Below, piece by piece: positions 43,435 through 52,687 of a stretch of DNA of 64,000 bases. Every line of letters starts with the position of its first letter. Within the stretch, counting starts at the first letter, position 1. The notes beneath the pieces were generated by a model. That model was given only the letters and a program-made list of their open reading frames with translations. It was not told the DNA's origin and did not search any database. The position numbers and the translations under genes were made by a program. Source of the DNA: Neoaquamicrobium sediminum (GTDB lineage Bacteria; Pseudomonadota; Alphaproteobacteria; Rhizobiales; Rhizobiaceae); contig NZ_JABETK010000002.1 in the NCBI RefSeq assembly GCF_013240295.1, positions 1,302,001 to 1,366,000 on the forward strand, written 5' to 3'.

Positions 43435-44391
43435 CTAGTCCGTTGCGCCGGTGGTCACCCCGTTGCCGGATGCCGGTGCCGATGGCGTCGACGGAGCCTG
43501 CTCCGACGGCTGGCGACCCTCGGCACTGCCGAAGAAGCGGAAGAACTCCGAGTCGGGCGAAAGCAGCATCGTCGTGCCCGATCCCTGGAGTGCCGACGCA
43601 TAAGCGGCCATCGAGCGATAGAACTCGAAGAAGTCGGTATCCCGCGAGAACGCATCGGCAAAGATGGCGTTACGCTCGGCTTCACCCTCGCCTCGCAGAA
43701 TTTCCGATTCACGCTGCGCTTCGGCCGTGATCTCGACCACTTCACGATCCGCACGTGCGCGGATGCGCTGGGCCGCTTCGCGGCCGCGGGCACGCAGTCG
43801 TTCGGCCTCGGCCAGACGCTCTGCACGCATACGCTCGTAGGTCTGCTGCGAAACCTCAGCCGTCAGGTCGGTACGACGGATCCGCACGTCGACGATCTCG
43901 AGGCCCAGCGATGTCGCATCCGGGCGAAGCTGGTCGCGCACTTCGCGCATCATCGAACCGCGCTCTTCGGAAAGTGCGGCCTCGAAGCCACGCAGACCGT
44001 AGACACGACGCAGCGCTGCGTCGAGACGCGTGCGCAGGCGTTGCTCAGCCAATGGCACGCTACCGGAGACCGCCAGACGGAACCGCCGAGGGTCGCTGAT
44101 GCGGTAGGCGATGAACGCGTCCACCTCGTAGAAGCGGCCGCCGGAAACCTGCACGCGGATGTCGTCCAGGTCAAAGCGCAGCACGCGATCTTCGATCAGC
44201 TGCACATTGTCGGCTTCCATAAAGGCGAACGGCGCCTTGAAGTATAGCCCCGGCTCCGACTTGACGTCGACGATCTCACCGAAGCGCAGCACGATCGCCT
44301 GCTGGCGCTCGTTGACCACGAAGATCGAAGACCAGGCGAGGAAGAGAATGACCGCGACTGCGATCACGATAAAGGGAAGACGGTTGCTCAT
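43435..44391 (-). CDS. hflC: FtsH protease modulator HflC
   Basis: A 318-aa SPFH/prohibitin-domain membrane protein. An N-terminal span (FIVIAVAVILFLAWSSIFVV, 8-27) is followed by the SPFH domain (ERQQAIVLRFGEIVDVKSEPGLYFKAPF), then a long Glu/Arg-rich helix (RARADREVVEITAEAQRESE) that forms the ring wall. It combines with HflK around FtsH to limit proteolysis of membrane proteins. Its ATG shares the last base of the hflK TGA (TGATG), so the two are coupled. Confidence 0.96.
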   Translation of the reverse strand: MSNRLPFIVIAVAVILFLAWSSIFVVNERQQAIVLRFGEIVDVKSEPGLYFKAPFAFMEADNVQLIEDRVLRFDLDDIRVQVSGGRFYEVDAFIAYRISDPRRFRLAVSGSVPLAEQRLRTRLDAALRRVYGLRGFEAALSEERGSMMREVRDQLRPDATSLGLEIVDVRIRRTDLTAEVSQQTYERMRAERLAEAERLRARGREAAQRIRARADREVVEITAEAQRESEILRGEGEAERNAIFADAFSRDTDFFEFYRSMAAYASALQGSGTTMLLSPDSEFFRFFGSAEGRQPSEQAPSTPSAPASGNGVTTGATD

Positions 44392-45499
44392 CAGTTGTTT
44401 CCTCCCTGTCCGGCCGGCTGCGCGGCGCGCAGCTCAGGCAGTGGCAGGTAAGGGATGACACCCTGGCCGTTACCTTGTTCCACGATGACCTTGTTCGAGC
44501 TCTTCAGCACGTTTTCCATGGTTTCCAGAAAGAGGCGCCTGCGTGTGACGTCCGGCGCTTTTGCATATTCGTCGTAGACCGAGATGAAGCGCTGCGCCTC
44601 ACCGTCCGCCTCCTGCACGACCCGGTTCTTGTAAGCCGCCGCCTCTTCGCGGATGGCCGCCGCTTCACCGCGGGCCTGACCGAGTTGCTGGTTCGAATAC
44701 TGGTTGGATTCCTCGACGAAACGGTCTTCGTCCTGCTCGGCGCGTTGCACCTCCTCGAAGGCGTCTGCCACTTCGCGTGGAGGCGCGGCATCCTCGATCG
44801 AGATCGCGGTGATGGCGAGACCGGATCCGTAGCTTTCGATCGTCTCCTGGATTATCGCACGCACATCCTCAGCGATGCCCTGGCGGTCGTCGCGGAAAAT
44901 GTCCTGCGCAGGCCGGCGTCCGACAACCTCGCGCATGGCGCTCTCGGCAACCTGACGCATGGTGGCGTCGGGATCGACACGTTGAACAGATAGGCGGCCG
45001 GATCAGCGATCTGGTACGCCACGGAGAACTTCACATCGACGATGTTCTGATCGCCCGACAGCATCAGGCCTGTCGAGGTTCCGCTGCGCGCTTCGCCCAC
45101 ATTGATGAGCTTTTCGGCGACGTTTGCGATTTCGACGGTTTCCACCGGCCACCAGTGAAAGTGCAGGCCGGGCTCGGAGACTTCGTCCTTGGGCTGGCCG
45201 AAACGAAGTTCGACCGCCAGCTCATCCGGCTGCACGGTGTAGATGGCCTGGAACAGCCACAGCGCCACAAGCGCCACCGCAATCAGGATGAACATGGCCG
45301 GGCTTGCCTGGCCGCCGCCCGGGAGTGCCTGCTTCAGCCGGTCCTGCCCGCGCCGAATGATGTCTTCAAGATCCGGAGGATTGTTGCCCGGTCCGCTCGG
45401 TCCGCGCGGACCCTGACCCCAGGGACCGCCGCCGCCACCGCCGCCATTTCCGCCGCCGCCCCAGGGACCGCCGCCGCCACTCTGATTACTCCAGGGCAT
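44391..45499 (-). CDS. hflK: FtsH protease modulator HflK (frameshifted)
   Basis: About 369 aa when repaired. A Gly/Trp/Pro-rich N-terminal tail (MPWSNQSGGGGPWGGGG) precedes a transmembrane span (ILIAVALVALWLFQAIY), the SPFH domain (PDELAVELRFGQPKDEVSEP) and, after the break, AESAMREVVGRRPAQDIFRD and the long helical end. One base is missing near 44976-44978. The start is ATG 45499 after GAGGAAATAT. HflK pairs with HflC, whose start overlaps its stop. The folA gene is upstream on the same strand. Confidence 0.95.
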
Positions 45500-45509
45500 A
45501 TATTTCCTC

Positions 45510-45521
45510 TTGTCTAGACAA
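45510..45521. promoter_or_regulatory. 12-bp palindrome just upstream of hflK
   Basis: TTGTCTAGACAA is a perfect palindrome 10 bases before the hflK ribosome-site region, in the AT-rich leader of an otherwise GC-rich locus. It could be an operator or a start-site hairpin. No regulator is implied by the neighbours. Confidence 0.35.
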
Positions 45522-45640
45522 AACTGTCTGCGACGGAACCCCCGCCGCCTGTTGCCGTTTATCGGTTTATAGGCACGCAGTCGCGCGCTTTCAACGCAAT
45601 GCGTGCGGGTTAGCAACTTTCGCGGCAGATCGCCGCGCCG

Positions 45641-46150
45641 CTATGCCTGTGCACTTTGCCGGCGTTCGTAGATCACGTGACGGGTCGCGTGGCTATCCTT
45701 CTCACCCGCCGAATAGGTTTCCTCGGAAACAACATACCACGTTTGAGGATCGATAGGCGGAAAGCGTGTGTCGCCGTCGACCGTTGCCAGCACATGGGTA
45801 ACGTCGAGCCTGTCTGCATCTGGAAGCGCCTGCCCGTAGATCTGCCCTCCTCCGATAACCGCCACCTCCGCAGCACCATCGGCGCGCGCAAATTGCATCG
45901 CCTCATCGAGCGACGATGCAACGTCCGCACCTTCGGCTACGTAGGCACGATCACGCGTGATCACGATATTGTGCCGTCCCGGCAGCGGCCGCTTCGGGAA
46001 GCTCTCCCAGGTCTTGCGGCCCATCACGACCGGCTTGCCCATGGTTGTGGCCTTGAACCGCTTCATATCGGTCGACAACCGCCAGGGAAGGTCCCCGTCC
46101 CGGCCGATGACGCCGTTTTCGGCGATCGCCACCACCAGCGTGATCTTCAT
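45641..46150 (-). CDS. folA: Dihydrofolate reductase
   Basis: A 169-aa DHFR: ITLVVAIAENGVIGRDGDLPW (3-23), with Asp-rich substrate loop DLPWRLSTDMKRFK, VVMGRKTWESFPKRPLPGR and AEVAVIGGGQIYGQALPDADR. It reduces dihydrofolate to tetrahydrofolate with NADPH. It lies downstream of thyA and DUF4424, the enzyme that makes the dihydrofolate being thyA. I use ATG 46150 (MKITL), the usual start; ATG 46165 (MAGNS) would overlap the upstream gene by 14 bases. Confidence 0.96.
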   Translation of the reverse strand: MKITLVVAIAENGVIGRDGDLPWRLSTDMKRFKATTMGKPVVMGRKTWESFPKRPLPGRHNIVITRDRAYVAEGADVASSLDEAMQFARADGAAEVAVIGGGQIYGQALPDADRLDVTHVLATVDGDTRFPPIDPQTWYVVSEETYSAGEKDSHATRHVIYERRQSAQA

Positions 46151-46151
46151 G

Positions 46152-47153
46152 CTATTGCCCGCCATCGGTACGCCGCAGGATGAGCACGTTGATGTCCCGT
46201 TCGGGGAAGAAATCGGTGGCGCTCATCTCGAATGTGGTCGGACCGATCTTGCGTACGCCGGAACCGCAGAAGGAAACGAGATTTTCCGGCGCGCCCTTGT
46301 CGATCGTCAGCGTAAAGTCCTGGATCGCGCCGGACCAGTTGGCACCGGTCGTCAGCACGTAGGAAATCCACGTCTCGTAAAAGGGCGGATTGCCATCCGG
46401 TGCAGTCTTTGCGTGACGACGAACGGCATTGAGGAAACTCTCGTCCACGCAGTATTTCTGCTGATACTGCCCGAAATACGGTTCCTGCGGCTTACCGTCC
46501 TGCAGAAAGCTCACCGCGACCGTGCCGCCCAGGCTCGGCTGGTAGCGATGTGTCACCTCGACCGGCTGGCTGGCGGGAAACTCGGCCCGCCACCAATAGG
46601 TCGACTTCAGCCGCCACATCGGAGAATGGCTTTCGCGCCAGCCCGACCCGTCGTCGTAGCTTTCCTCGTAAAGAATGCCCCGCGCCACCCAGTCGGCCTT
46701 GGTATCGTCCGGTAGCGCCTCGATGGCTTCATCCAGACCGTCCGCGAACGGATTGAGCGACAGCCCGGCGGCGGTGAGCGTCTCGGTCACGTCGAGTTCG
46801 GCGGCAAATGCCTTCTGCTCCAGTTCCGGCGTGATTGCCCGCCCGTCCATCTCCACCGTGAAGCCGAGGAAATTGTCGCTGTCGGAGACCGGTACGGCGA
46901 CGTCGCCATAAGGATTGGCTTCTATGTCCGGCATCGGGAAAGCGACCACTGCCTCGACATCCTCGTCAGAGGTGTTGCGGAAGCGGTAGGCGACCCTCAC
47001 CTCGTCGAGCGAGATGAAGAGGTCCTCCTTCTCCATCGAGACCACATCGGACCGGACGAACACCAGCCCGCCCGTCTTCAGTTCCGCCATCGTGTCGTTG
47101 GCGACGGCCGGCGTTGCGGCCAGCAACGAAAGAGCCACCAGAAATCTCTTCAT
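46152..47153 (-). CDS. DUF4424 exported protein
   Basis: A 333-aa protein with a signal peptide (MKRFLVALSLLAATPAVAND). The mature part has TMAELKTGGLVFVRSDVVSM (residues 21-40), VRVAYRFRNTSDEDVEAVVAFPMPDIE, the middle WWRAEFPASQPVEVTHRYQPSLGG and CGSGVRKIGPTTFEM near the end, the pattern of DUF4424 proteins. The N-terminal part resembles an all-beta interaction module. The function is unknown; position between thyA and folA is probably an accident of gene order or co-transcription. The start follows CGGAGGCGGTGCG. Confidence 0.85.
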   Translation of the reverse strand: MKRFLVALSLLAATPAVANDTMAELKTGGLVFVRSDVVSMEKEDLFISLDEVRVAYRFRNTSDEDVEAVVAFPMPDIEANPYGDVAVPVSDSDNFLGFTVEMDGRAITPELEQKAFAAELDVTETLTAAGLSLNPFADGLDEAIEALPDDTKADWVARGILYEESYDDGSGWRESHSPMWRLKSTYWWRAEFPASQPVEVTHRYQPSLGGTVAVSFLQDGKPQEPYFGQYQQKYCVDESFLNAVRRHAKTAPDGNPPFYETWISYVLTTGANWSGAIQDFTLTIDKGAPENLVSFCGSGVRKIGPTTFEMSATDFFPERDINVLILRRTDGGQ

Positions 47154-47188
47154 CGCACCGCCTCCACGCACCGGAACCCCGCCAGCAT

Positions 47189-47983
47189 TCACACCGCGAT
47201 CGGCGCGCGGATCGTAGGATCGGCGACGTAGCCGTCCAGCCGGAAATCCTCGAAACGGAAGGCAAAAAGATCGGTGACGTCCGGGTTCATCCACATCGTC
47301 GGCAGCGGCTTGGGCTCGCGCGTCAACTGCTCGCGCGCCTGGTCGAAATGGTTGGAATAGAGGTGTGCATCGCCCAGCGTGTGGACGAAGTGACCGGGTT
47401 TGAGGCCGGTCACCTGCGCCACCATCATCGTCAGCAGCGCATAGGAGGCCACGTTGAACGGCACGCCGAGGAAGATATCGGCCGAGCGCTGGTAGAGCTG
47501 GCAGGAGAGCCGGCTATTGGCGACATGGAACTGGAACAGGCAGTGGCAGGGCGGCAGCGCCATGACGTCGACTTCGGCCGGGTTCCAGGCCGACACGATC
47601 AGCCTGCGCGAATTGGGATTTTCCCGGATCTCCCTGACGACGTTGGCGATCTGGTCGATGGAGCCGCCGTCGGGCGTCGGCCACGACCGCCACTGCGAGC
47701 CGTAGACCGGGCCAAGATCGCCGTTTCCGTCGGCCCACTCGTCCCAGATCGTCACGCCGTTGTCGTTGAGATATTTGACGTTGGTGTCGCCCGCGAGAAA
47801 CCACAGCAATTCGTGGATGATCGACTTCAGGTGCAGCTTCTTGGTGGTGAGAGCCGGAAAGCCCTCGGCGAGATCGAAACGCATCTGCCAGCCGAAGACG
47901 CCGCGCGTGCCGGTGCCGGTCCGGTCGCCGCGGTCGACGCCGTTTTCCAGCACATGTTCGAGAAGGTCCAGATATTGCCGCAT
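47189..47983 (-). CDS. thyA: Thymidylate synthase
   Basis: A 264-aa ThyA of normal length: [23 protein letters not shown] (3-25), [20 protein letters not shown], the catalytic Cys in [13 protein letters not shown] (about 142-154), [20 protein letters not shown] and the end [13 protein letters not shown]. It methylates dUMP with methylene-H4folate, giving dTMP and dihydrofolate, which FolA recycles. It heads the thyA-DUF4424-folA block on the minus strand, with ssrA upstream on the other strand. Confidence 0.97.
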   Translation of the reverse strand: MRQYLDLLEHVLENGVDRGDRTGTGTRGVFGWQMRFDLAEGFPALTTKKLHLKSIIHELLWFLAGDTNVKYLNDNGVTIWDEWADGNGDLGPVYGSQWRSWPTPDGGSIDQIANVVREIRENPNSRRLIVSAWNPAEVDVMALPPCHCLFQFHVANSRLSCQLYQRSADIFLGVPFNVASYALLTMMVAQVTGLKPGHFVHTLGDAHLYSNHFDQAREQLTREPKPLPTMWMNPDVTDLFAFRFEDFRLDGYVADPTIRAPIAV

Positions 47984-48171
47984 GGGATTGTCGCCGTCGA
48001 TTCGAAAGGTCGCGCGATCATAGCCGAGAGGCGACCGGGCGGCACTAAATTCGTTGCCACCGCGATGCCCTTCGACCAGCCCTGTGGAAAGTCGCGCGGC
48101 AGCAGCCGGATGGTGCGGCGGTGGCTCGAACGCCCCTTCCCTTTCGCAGCGCGGCTTCTTATATTCGGCGG

Positions 48172-48490
48172 GTCAGCTTGCCTGACTATGGAAATAAACG
48201 GCCGATGAAATAAACCATTCGGACCCGGGGGCGGTACCCGGCGCCTCCACCAGGAACCGCAGCATCGCGCTGCGGCTGCTGATGGGGGCGAAACAGGATC
48301 GACGAGGGCGTAAAGATCGGACTTTTTCCCGGCATTGTACCACCGTTATCGGGCTAATCTTATAGTTGCCAACGACAACTATGCTGAGGCACGTCTCGCT
48401 GCTTAATGCGGCGCGATAGTCTCGAATTAAGCCCTGTGGGTTAGCACCTTCAGGCGGGGTTCGGAGGTACCTGGCAACAGAAACCTCCAC
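48172..48490 (+). ncRNA. ssrA: Transfer-messenger RNA (tmRNA), two-piece permuted
   Basis: The gene is circularly permuted as in alphaproteobacteria. The acceptor piece comes first and ends with the 3' CGCCTCCACCA at 48242-48252; a 31-base spacer with hairpin CCGCAGC/GCTGCGG (48257-48275) is removed; the coding piece begins with GGGGGCGAAACAGGATCGAC at 48284. GGGGGCG pairs with CGCCTCC and gives the G3-U70 pair needed for alanylation. The tag reading frame 48368-48406 encodes ANDNYAEARLAA and TAA. The outer ends are estimates, with a -10-like TATATT at 48160-48165. It rescues stalled ribosomes and tags proteins for ClpXP; sspB is also in this window. Confidence 0.95.
48368..48406 (+). other. 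ssrA: tmRNA tag-peptide reading frame
   Basis: Thirteen codons read GCC to GCT then TAA and give ANDNYAEARLAA, the classic alphaproteobacterial degradation tag ending in LAA that is recognised by ClpX and by SspB-alpha. The resume codon is GCC after TATAGTT. Confidence 0.95.
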
Positions 48491-48516
48491 CTTCTCCCAT
48501 ATCTATCCAGATTTAG

Positions 48517-49733
48517 TCAGCTCAGCCCTGCGCTGCGCGATTTCCATGCGGCGAACCAGAAGCCGGCGCACAGCGTCAGCGAGCCGACGAAGACGGCCGC
48601 CAATACGGCGCCATAACCGCCGCTCGCCTGCCAGATCAGGGCGGCGGCAAGCGGTGCGAACGCCTGCATCAGGTTCAGGGGCGCAACCAGCGATCCGTTG
48701 ACCGCGCCATAGGCGCTGCGCGTGATCATTTCCGGCACTGCCAGCCCTCGCACGATGGTGATTGTGCCGTTCGCCGCGCCGTAGAACGCGGCGATCGCTG
48801 CAATCGTTGCCACTTCGGGCGGTGCGAAAGCGAAGCCGATGACGGCCAGCGGAAACACGATGACGATCATAGACCCCAGAGACCGAACGGGCGCCGTGGG
48901 CGCGAATGTCATCACCGCGACCCGACCCGCCACCTGGGCCGGCCCGATAACCGCCATCACGGTCACCACGCCGGCGGCTCCCAGTCCGCGCTCGAGCAGC
49001 AGCGGATAGAGGTGATAGGTCAGCGATGAGAAGGCTGCCGCGTAGGAAATCCACGCGACAAGGAGCCCCCAATAGGCCGGCTTGCGCATCGCCGAGGCGA
49101 CGGCTGCCCGCCCCACGAGCGGCGCGGACTCACCGGCGACAGCCAGCACGGGCCCGCGGTCCTTCGAAGGATCAATCGCCAGCGCATAGAGCCCCCGCAA
49201 ACGATGACGTTGACCGCCCCCATGACCAGCAATGCCCCACGCCAGCCCTGTGTCTCGATGAGATACTGGATGACAGGGATGAAAACGGTGCTGGCAAAGC
49301 CGCCCCAGAGCGTCAGCGTCGTGATGCCCTTGCGCGCTCGCTCCGGCCCGACCCGGCGGGCAATGACGGCGAATGCCGGCTCGTAGAGCGCGCCCGCCTG
49401 CATACAGCCCAGAAACGCAAGGATGAGGTAGTAGGCCGGCAGGCTATCGACCCGTGACCACGCTGCCAGAAAGAGCCCCGCAACAACCGAAGCGCCGGTC
49501 ATTAGAAGCCGCCCGTGCCCCCTGTCGATCGCCGCCCCCACCGGATAGGCCGCCAGCCCCGCCAGCACCATGCCGAGCGTGGCCGCACCATAGAGCTCGG
49601 TCTTCGACCAGCCGAGATCGGCGCGCATTGCTTCCGCGATCAGCGGAAAACCATAGAAAAGCGTGCCCCATGAGCATATCTGCGCCGCACCGAGCGCGCT
49701 TATGAACCAGCCCGTTCCGGCTTTCTCAGACAT
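48517..49733 (-). CDS. MFS transporter in the ars cluster (frameshifted)
   Basis: About 405 aa when repaired, 12 hydrophobic spans. The first part (GWFISALGAAQICSWGTLFY, GAAIDRGHGRLLMTG, LPAYYLILAFLGCMQAGALY) and the second (LYALAIDPSKDRGP, AYWGLLVAWISYAAAFSSLT) are in different frames. The break is in the C5 run 49192-49196 (G5 on the coding strand); six would fuse them. The gene follows an arsR-type gene, so an arsenical exporter such as ArsK of Agrobacterium is a reasonable guess; the sequence alone does not settle it. Confidence 0.85.
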
Positions 49734-49781
49734 GCTTGCCGATCGATGCTTCCAAGACGGCGCCAGCCGTGGCCTGCCGTT

Positions 49782-50114
49782 TCATGCCTTGCCTCGCACG
49801 AGCATCTTTGCCACGCCGGGCGGACAGCTCCCATCGACGCAGCACTCGTCGGCAAGATAGCCAAGCAGCGCTTGCATCGCCGGGTATTCCGCCCGGCATA
49901 TCAGCGTCGTTGCCTGTCGTTCCTGGCTCACCAATCCGGTTTCCACCAGCCGCTTACAGTGGTGCGACAGAGTGGATGCCGGAATGCCAAGCTTTTCCTG
50001 CACACTGCCGACCGGCAAGCCCTCTGCGCCGGCGCGCACGAGGATGCGGTAGATGTTGAGCCGTGTCGCGTTGCCGAGCGCCTCGAGTTGCGCTGCTGCC
50101 TGTTCGAGTTCCAT
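49782..50114 (-). CDS. ArsR family metalloregulator 1
   Basis: A 110-aa winged-helix repressor: AQLEALGNATRLNIYRILVR (8-27), EKLGIPASTLSHHCKRLVETGLV and a C-terminal Cys pair in YLADECCVDGSC (about 86-97). C-terminal Cys thiolates of this type sense As(III) in several ArsR groups. It lies in the ars cluster on the same strand as arsH and the MFS gene. A dyad TTCGA-TTATAG-TCGAA (50157-50172) lies upstream of the ATG and is the probable operator. Confidence 0.9.
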   Translation of the reverse strand: MELEQAAAQLEALGNATRLNIYRILVRAGAEGLPVGSVQEKLGIPASTLSHHCKRLVETGLVSQERQATTLICRAEYPAMQALLGYLADECCVDGSCPPGVAKMLVRGKA

Positions 50115-50156
50115 GACGCGACCCTAGTCCTGGCCGGCGACAAGCGTCAAATTAAA

Positions 50157-50172
50157 TTCGATTATAGTCGAA
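50157..50172. promoter_or_regulatory. ArsR-type operator dyad
   Basis: TTCGA-N6-TCGAA lies between arsH and arsR1, 43 bases before the arsR1 start on the minus strand. It is probably the operator for arsR1 and the downstream MFS gene. Confidence 0.55.
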
Positions 50173-50186
50173 ATAAAAGAGTCGCA

Positions 50187-50918
50187 TCATTGGGTTCGCT
50201 GATTCACGCGCCGCGAAACCGCCTCCGCGCTTTCGACCCGTTCGGAATATCGATCGGTCAGATAGTCGACTCGGTCGCGCAGAAGCAGCGTGAACTTCAC
50301 AAGTTCCTCCATCACGTCGACGATGCGGTTGTAATAGGGCGACGGTTTCATGCGCCCCTCGGCGTCGAATTCGTTGAAAGCCTTCGCGACCGACGATTGG
50401 TTTGGAATGGTGAACATGCGCATCCAGCGGCCGAGTATGCGGAGCTGGTTGACCGCATTGAAGCTCTGCGAGCCGCCACAGACCTGCATGACCGCGAGCG
50501 TCCTGCCCTGCGTCGGCCTGACACCACCCAGCGACAGCGGCAGCCAGTCGATCTGCGCCTTCATGATGCCCGTCATCGAGCCATGACGCTCGGGAGAACA
50601 CCAGACCTGGGCTTCCGACCAGAGCGACAGTTCACGCAGCTCCTGCACCTTGGGATGATCGGCCGACGTCGAATCCGGCAGCGGCAGCCCGGACGGGTTG
50701 AAGATGCGCACCTCCGCGCCAAGCCTGCGCAGGATGCGCGCTGCCTCTTCCGTCGCCAGCCTGGAATAGGACCTTTCACGCAATGAGCCGTAGAGCATGA
50801 GTATGCGCGGCGGATGCGTTGCGCGCGGAGCGTCGAAAAGCGCGTCGGCGCTGATCGGCGGAAATTGATCCTCTTCGATATTGGGAAGCGTATCGATCTT
50901 GGTGGTTTCCTCGGTCAT
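50187..50918 (-). CDS. arsH: NADPH-dependent FMN reductase ArsH
   Basis: A 243-aa flavoprotein: [20 protein letters not shown] (39-58) gives the FMN phosphate loop, followed by [24 protein letters not shown] and [22 protein letters not shown]. ArsH oxidises trivalent organoarsenicals (ArsH of Sinorhizobium). It follows arsC in the same direction after a 110-base gap with its own dyad. Start ATG 50918. Confidence 0.95.
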   Translation of the reverse strand: MTEETTKIDTLPNIEEDQFPPISADALFDAPRATHPPRILMLYGSLRERSYSRLATEEAARILRRLGAEVRIFNPSGLPLPDSTSADHPKVQELRELSLWSEAQVWCSPERHGSMTGIMKAQIDWLPLSLGGVRPTQGRTLAVMQVCGGSQSFNAVNQLRILGRWMRMFTIPNQSSVAKAFNEFDAEGRMKPSPYYNRIVDVMEELVKFTLLLRDRVDYLTDRYSERVESAEAVSRRVNQRTQ

Positions 50919-50948
50919 GCCTCTCCTGCGCGTTGCTTAGGCCAGCCT

Positions 50949-50972
50949 ATAATTCGATAAAACTAGAATTAT
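50949..50972. promoter_or_regulatory. Dyad upstream of arsH
   Basis: ATAATTC and GAATTAT are 7-bp arms 10 bases apart, 31 bases before the arsH start. It resembles the ATTCGA half-site of the arsR1 dyad and is probably bound by one of the ArsR proteins, so arsH may have its own promoter. Confidence 0.5.
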
Positions 50973-51027
50973 GGATATTAAGACTCGCAGGATGCGTCAA
51001 CAGTGTTTCGACAAAGATAGAAATAAA

Positions 51028-51450
51028 TCACCGCACCCGCCGTCCGTCGCTGTCGATCACGACCTCGCCGTCGTCCTTGGTGAAGGGGCCGATGTCGGGG
51101 TTGGGCAGGATGTCGAGCACCGCTTCGGAAGGCCGGCAGAGCTTCGTGCCCAGCGGCGTCTCGACGATGGGGCGGTTGATGAGAATTGGGTGCGCCATCA
51201 TGAAATCGATGAGTTCGCCGTCGCTCCAGCGCGGGGCGTCGAGCTCGAGCTCGGCATAGGGTGTCCCCTTCTGCCGCAGCAGCTCGCGCGGCGAGATGCC
51301 CATGGCCGCGATCAGTTCGGCAAGTCTTTCGCGGGACGGCGGCGTCTTGAGATATTCGATCACCTCCGGCTCCTCCCCCGACTGGCGGATCATGGCAAGC
51401 GTGTTGCGGGACGTGCCGCAGGCAGGGTTGTGATAGATCGTGATCGTCAT
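51028..51450 (-). CDS. arsC: Arsenate reductase (glutaredoxin type)
   Basis: A 140-aa ArsC of the R773 type: TIYHNPACGTSRNTLAMIRQ (4-23) carries the catalytic Cys, with Arg residues later that bind arsenate (PILINRPIVETPLGTKLCRP). It reduces arsenate to arsenite with glutathione and glutaredoxin. ATG 51450 overlaps the aqpS stop by four bases (ATGA), so the two are coupled, giving arsenate reduction and As(III) exit together. Confidence 0.95.
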   Translation of the reverse strand: MTITIYHNPACGTSRNTLAMIRQSGEEPEVIEYLKTPPSRERLAELIAAMGISPRELLRQKGTPYAELELDAPRWSDGELIDFMMAHPILINRPIVETPLGTKLCRPSEAVLDILPNPDIGPFTKDDGEVVIDSDGRRVR

Positions 51451-52142
51451 TCGGCAGCTTTCGTTTGCATGATGGTTTTCGGTGCGGCGAGCAGCCAGCC
51501 CGCCAACGCAGCCGCAAGCACGGCCCCTGCCAGCTCTGCGGCAATGAAACCCGGCAGGTCGGCCGGCCGGATACCCGCAAACGTGTCGGTAAAGGCACGC
51601 GCGATCGCCACCGCCGGATTGGCGAATGAGGTCGAGGCGGTGAACCAGTAGGCCGCGGTGATGTAAAGCCCCACCAGCCACGACACCGCGTCGGCGCGGA
51701 AGCGCAGGCCCGCGAGAATCGTAAAGACCAGGCCGAAAGCCGCAACGGCTTCGGCCAGCCATTGCGCCGCGCCGCTTCTGACCGTGGTGGAGGCCTGCCA
51801 GATCGGCAGCTCGAACATCACATGTGCAAGAAGTGCACCGGCAATGCCGCCGCCGATCTGGGCGAGCACGTAGGCAGCCGAAGCGCCCGCGCCGATCTCG
51901 CGCCGCAGCGCGAACACCAGCGTCACGGCAGGGTTGAAATGTGCGCCCGACAGCGGACCCAGTATAGTGATTAGTACAACGAGGATCGCGCCGGTCGGCA
52001 GGGTATTGCCGAGAAGGGCCAGGGCGACGTCGTCGGTGAGCTTGTTGGCCATGATACCAGAACCGACAACGGTCGCCACCAGTATTCCAGTGCCGAGCGC
52101 TTCCGCGACCAGTCGTCTCCGCAGATCGAAAATCGTCAGCAC
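51447..52142 (-). CDS. aqpS: Aquaglyceroporin AqpS
   Basis: About 231 aa, a six-span MIP channel. The two half-helix motifs are HFNPAVTLVFALRREIGAG (about 62-80) and SFANPAVAIARAFTDTF (about 174-190). As in Sinorhizobium meliloti, it replaces an ArsB pump: As(III) made by ArsC leaves the cell down its gradient. The start is GTG 52142 or 52148; both are consistent with overlap of the arsR2 stop (TGA 52136-52138). There is no upstream ATG that fits. Confidence 0.93.
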   Translation of the reverse strand: MLTIFDLRRRLVAEALGTGILVATVVGSGIMANKLTDDVALALLGNTLPTGAILVVLITILGPLSGAHFNPAVTLVFALRREIGAGASAAYVLAQIGGGIAGALLAHVMFELPIWQASTTVRSGAAQWLAEAVAAFGLVFTILAGLRFRADAVSWLVGLYITAAYWFTASTSFANPAVAIARAFTDTFAGIRPADLPGFIAAELAGAVLAAALAGWLLAAPKTIMQTKAAE

Positions 52143-52468
52143 CTGCACGTCACCGCTTCGATCACCGGGCGGCACAGTTCCGGTGCGCCGTTGCAGCAAT
52201 CCTCCATCAGATAGGCAAGCAGGTCGCGGAAGCCCGTCATGTCCGCCACGTAGCGGACGACCCGGCCGTGACGCTCCGGCCGGATCAAGCCGGCCTGCGT
52301 GAGCACCTTGAGATGCGTCGACACCGTGTTCTGCACCGCGCCAAGTCGGTCGGCTATTTTACCCGCCGGCACGCCCTCCTGTCCCGCCTTCACGAGGAGG
52401 CGAAAGACGTCGAGACGTGTTTCCTGGCCGAGGGCAGCCAAAGCAGCGAGAGAGAGCTTCTTATCCAT
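52136..52468 (-). CDS. arsR: ArsR family metalloregulator 2
   Basis: A 110-aa winged-helix repressor: LAALAALGQETRLDVFRLLV (6-25), VQNTVSTHLKVLTQAGLIRPERHGR and Cys residues in LMEDCCNGAPELCRP and the last residues (VTCRC). It heads the ars operon on the minus strand: arsR, aqpS, arsC, arsH. ATG 52468 is preceded by AAAGGCAG; the upstream ATG 52507 has no ribosome site. An AT-rich promoter region lies between it and the bigR-type operon. Confidence 0.93.
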   Translation of the reverse strand: MDKKLSLAALAALGQETRLDVFRLLVKAGQEGVPAGKIADRLGAVQNTVSTHLKVLTQAGLIRPERHGRVVRYVADMTGFRDLLAYLMEDCCNGAPELCRPVIEAVTCRC

Positions 52469-52551
52469 ATATCTGCCTTTACCGATATGTTGGTACGCTC
52501 TCTGCATGACGGAAACATGACAATCAACCCTCGATTTCGCGCAGACTAACT

Positions 52552-52586
52552 ATTGCATTTTTTGCAATCGATTTTATGTAATCGAT
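52552..52586. promoter_or_regulatory. Palindromes upstream of the bigR-type operon
   Basis: ATTGCA-TTTTT-TGCAAT (52552-52568) and ATCGAT-N8-ATCGAT (52567-52586) lie in an AT-rich stretch about 100-135 bases before the first gene of the sulfide operon. They are probable operators for the BigR-type repressor in the operon, which senses persulfide through a Cys pair. Which palindrome is bound is inference. Confidence 0.55.
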
Positions 52587-52687
52587 GCGATCAGAACTTG
52601 GCGCCGCGGGAGATGCCTTCATGGCGCTCCAGCGTCCAACCGAAGATGGCAAATAGAATTCACGGCATTTGAATGCGGAGGCATCCG

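Noticed and set aside
48173..48490. A 105-aa minus-strand ORF
   Set aside because: It is antisense to ssrA, including the tag frame and acceptor end; the RNA gene explains the sequence fully.
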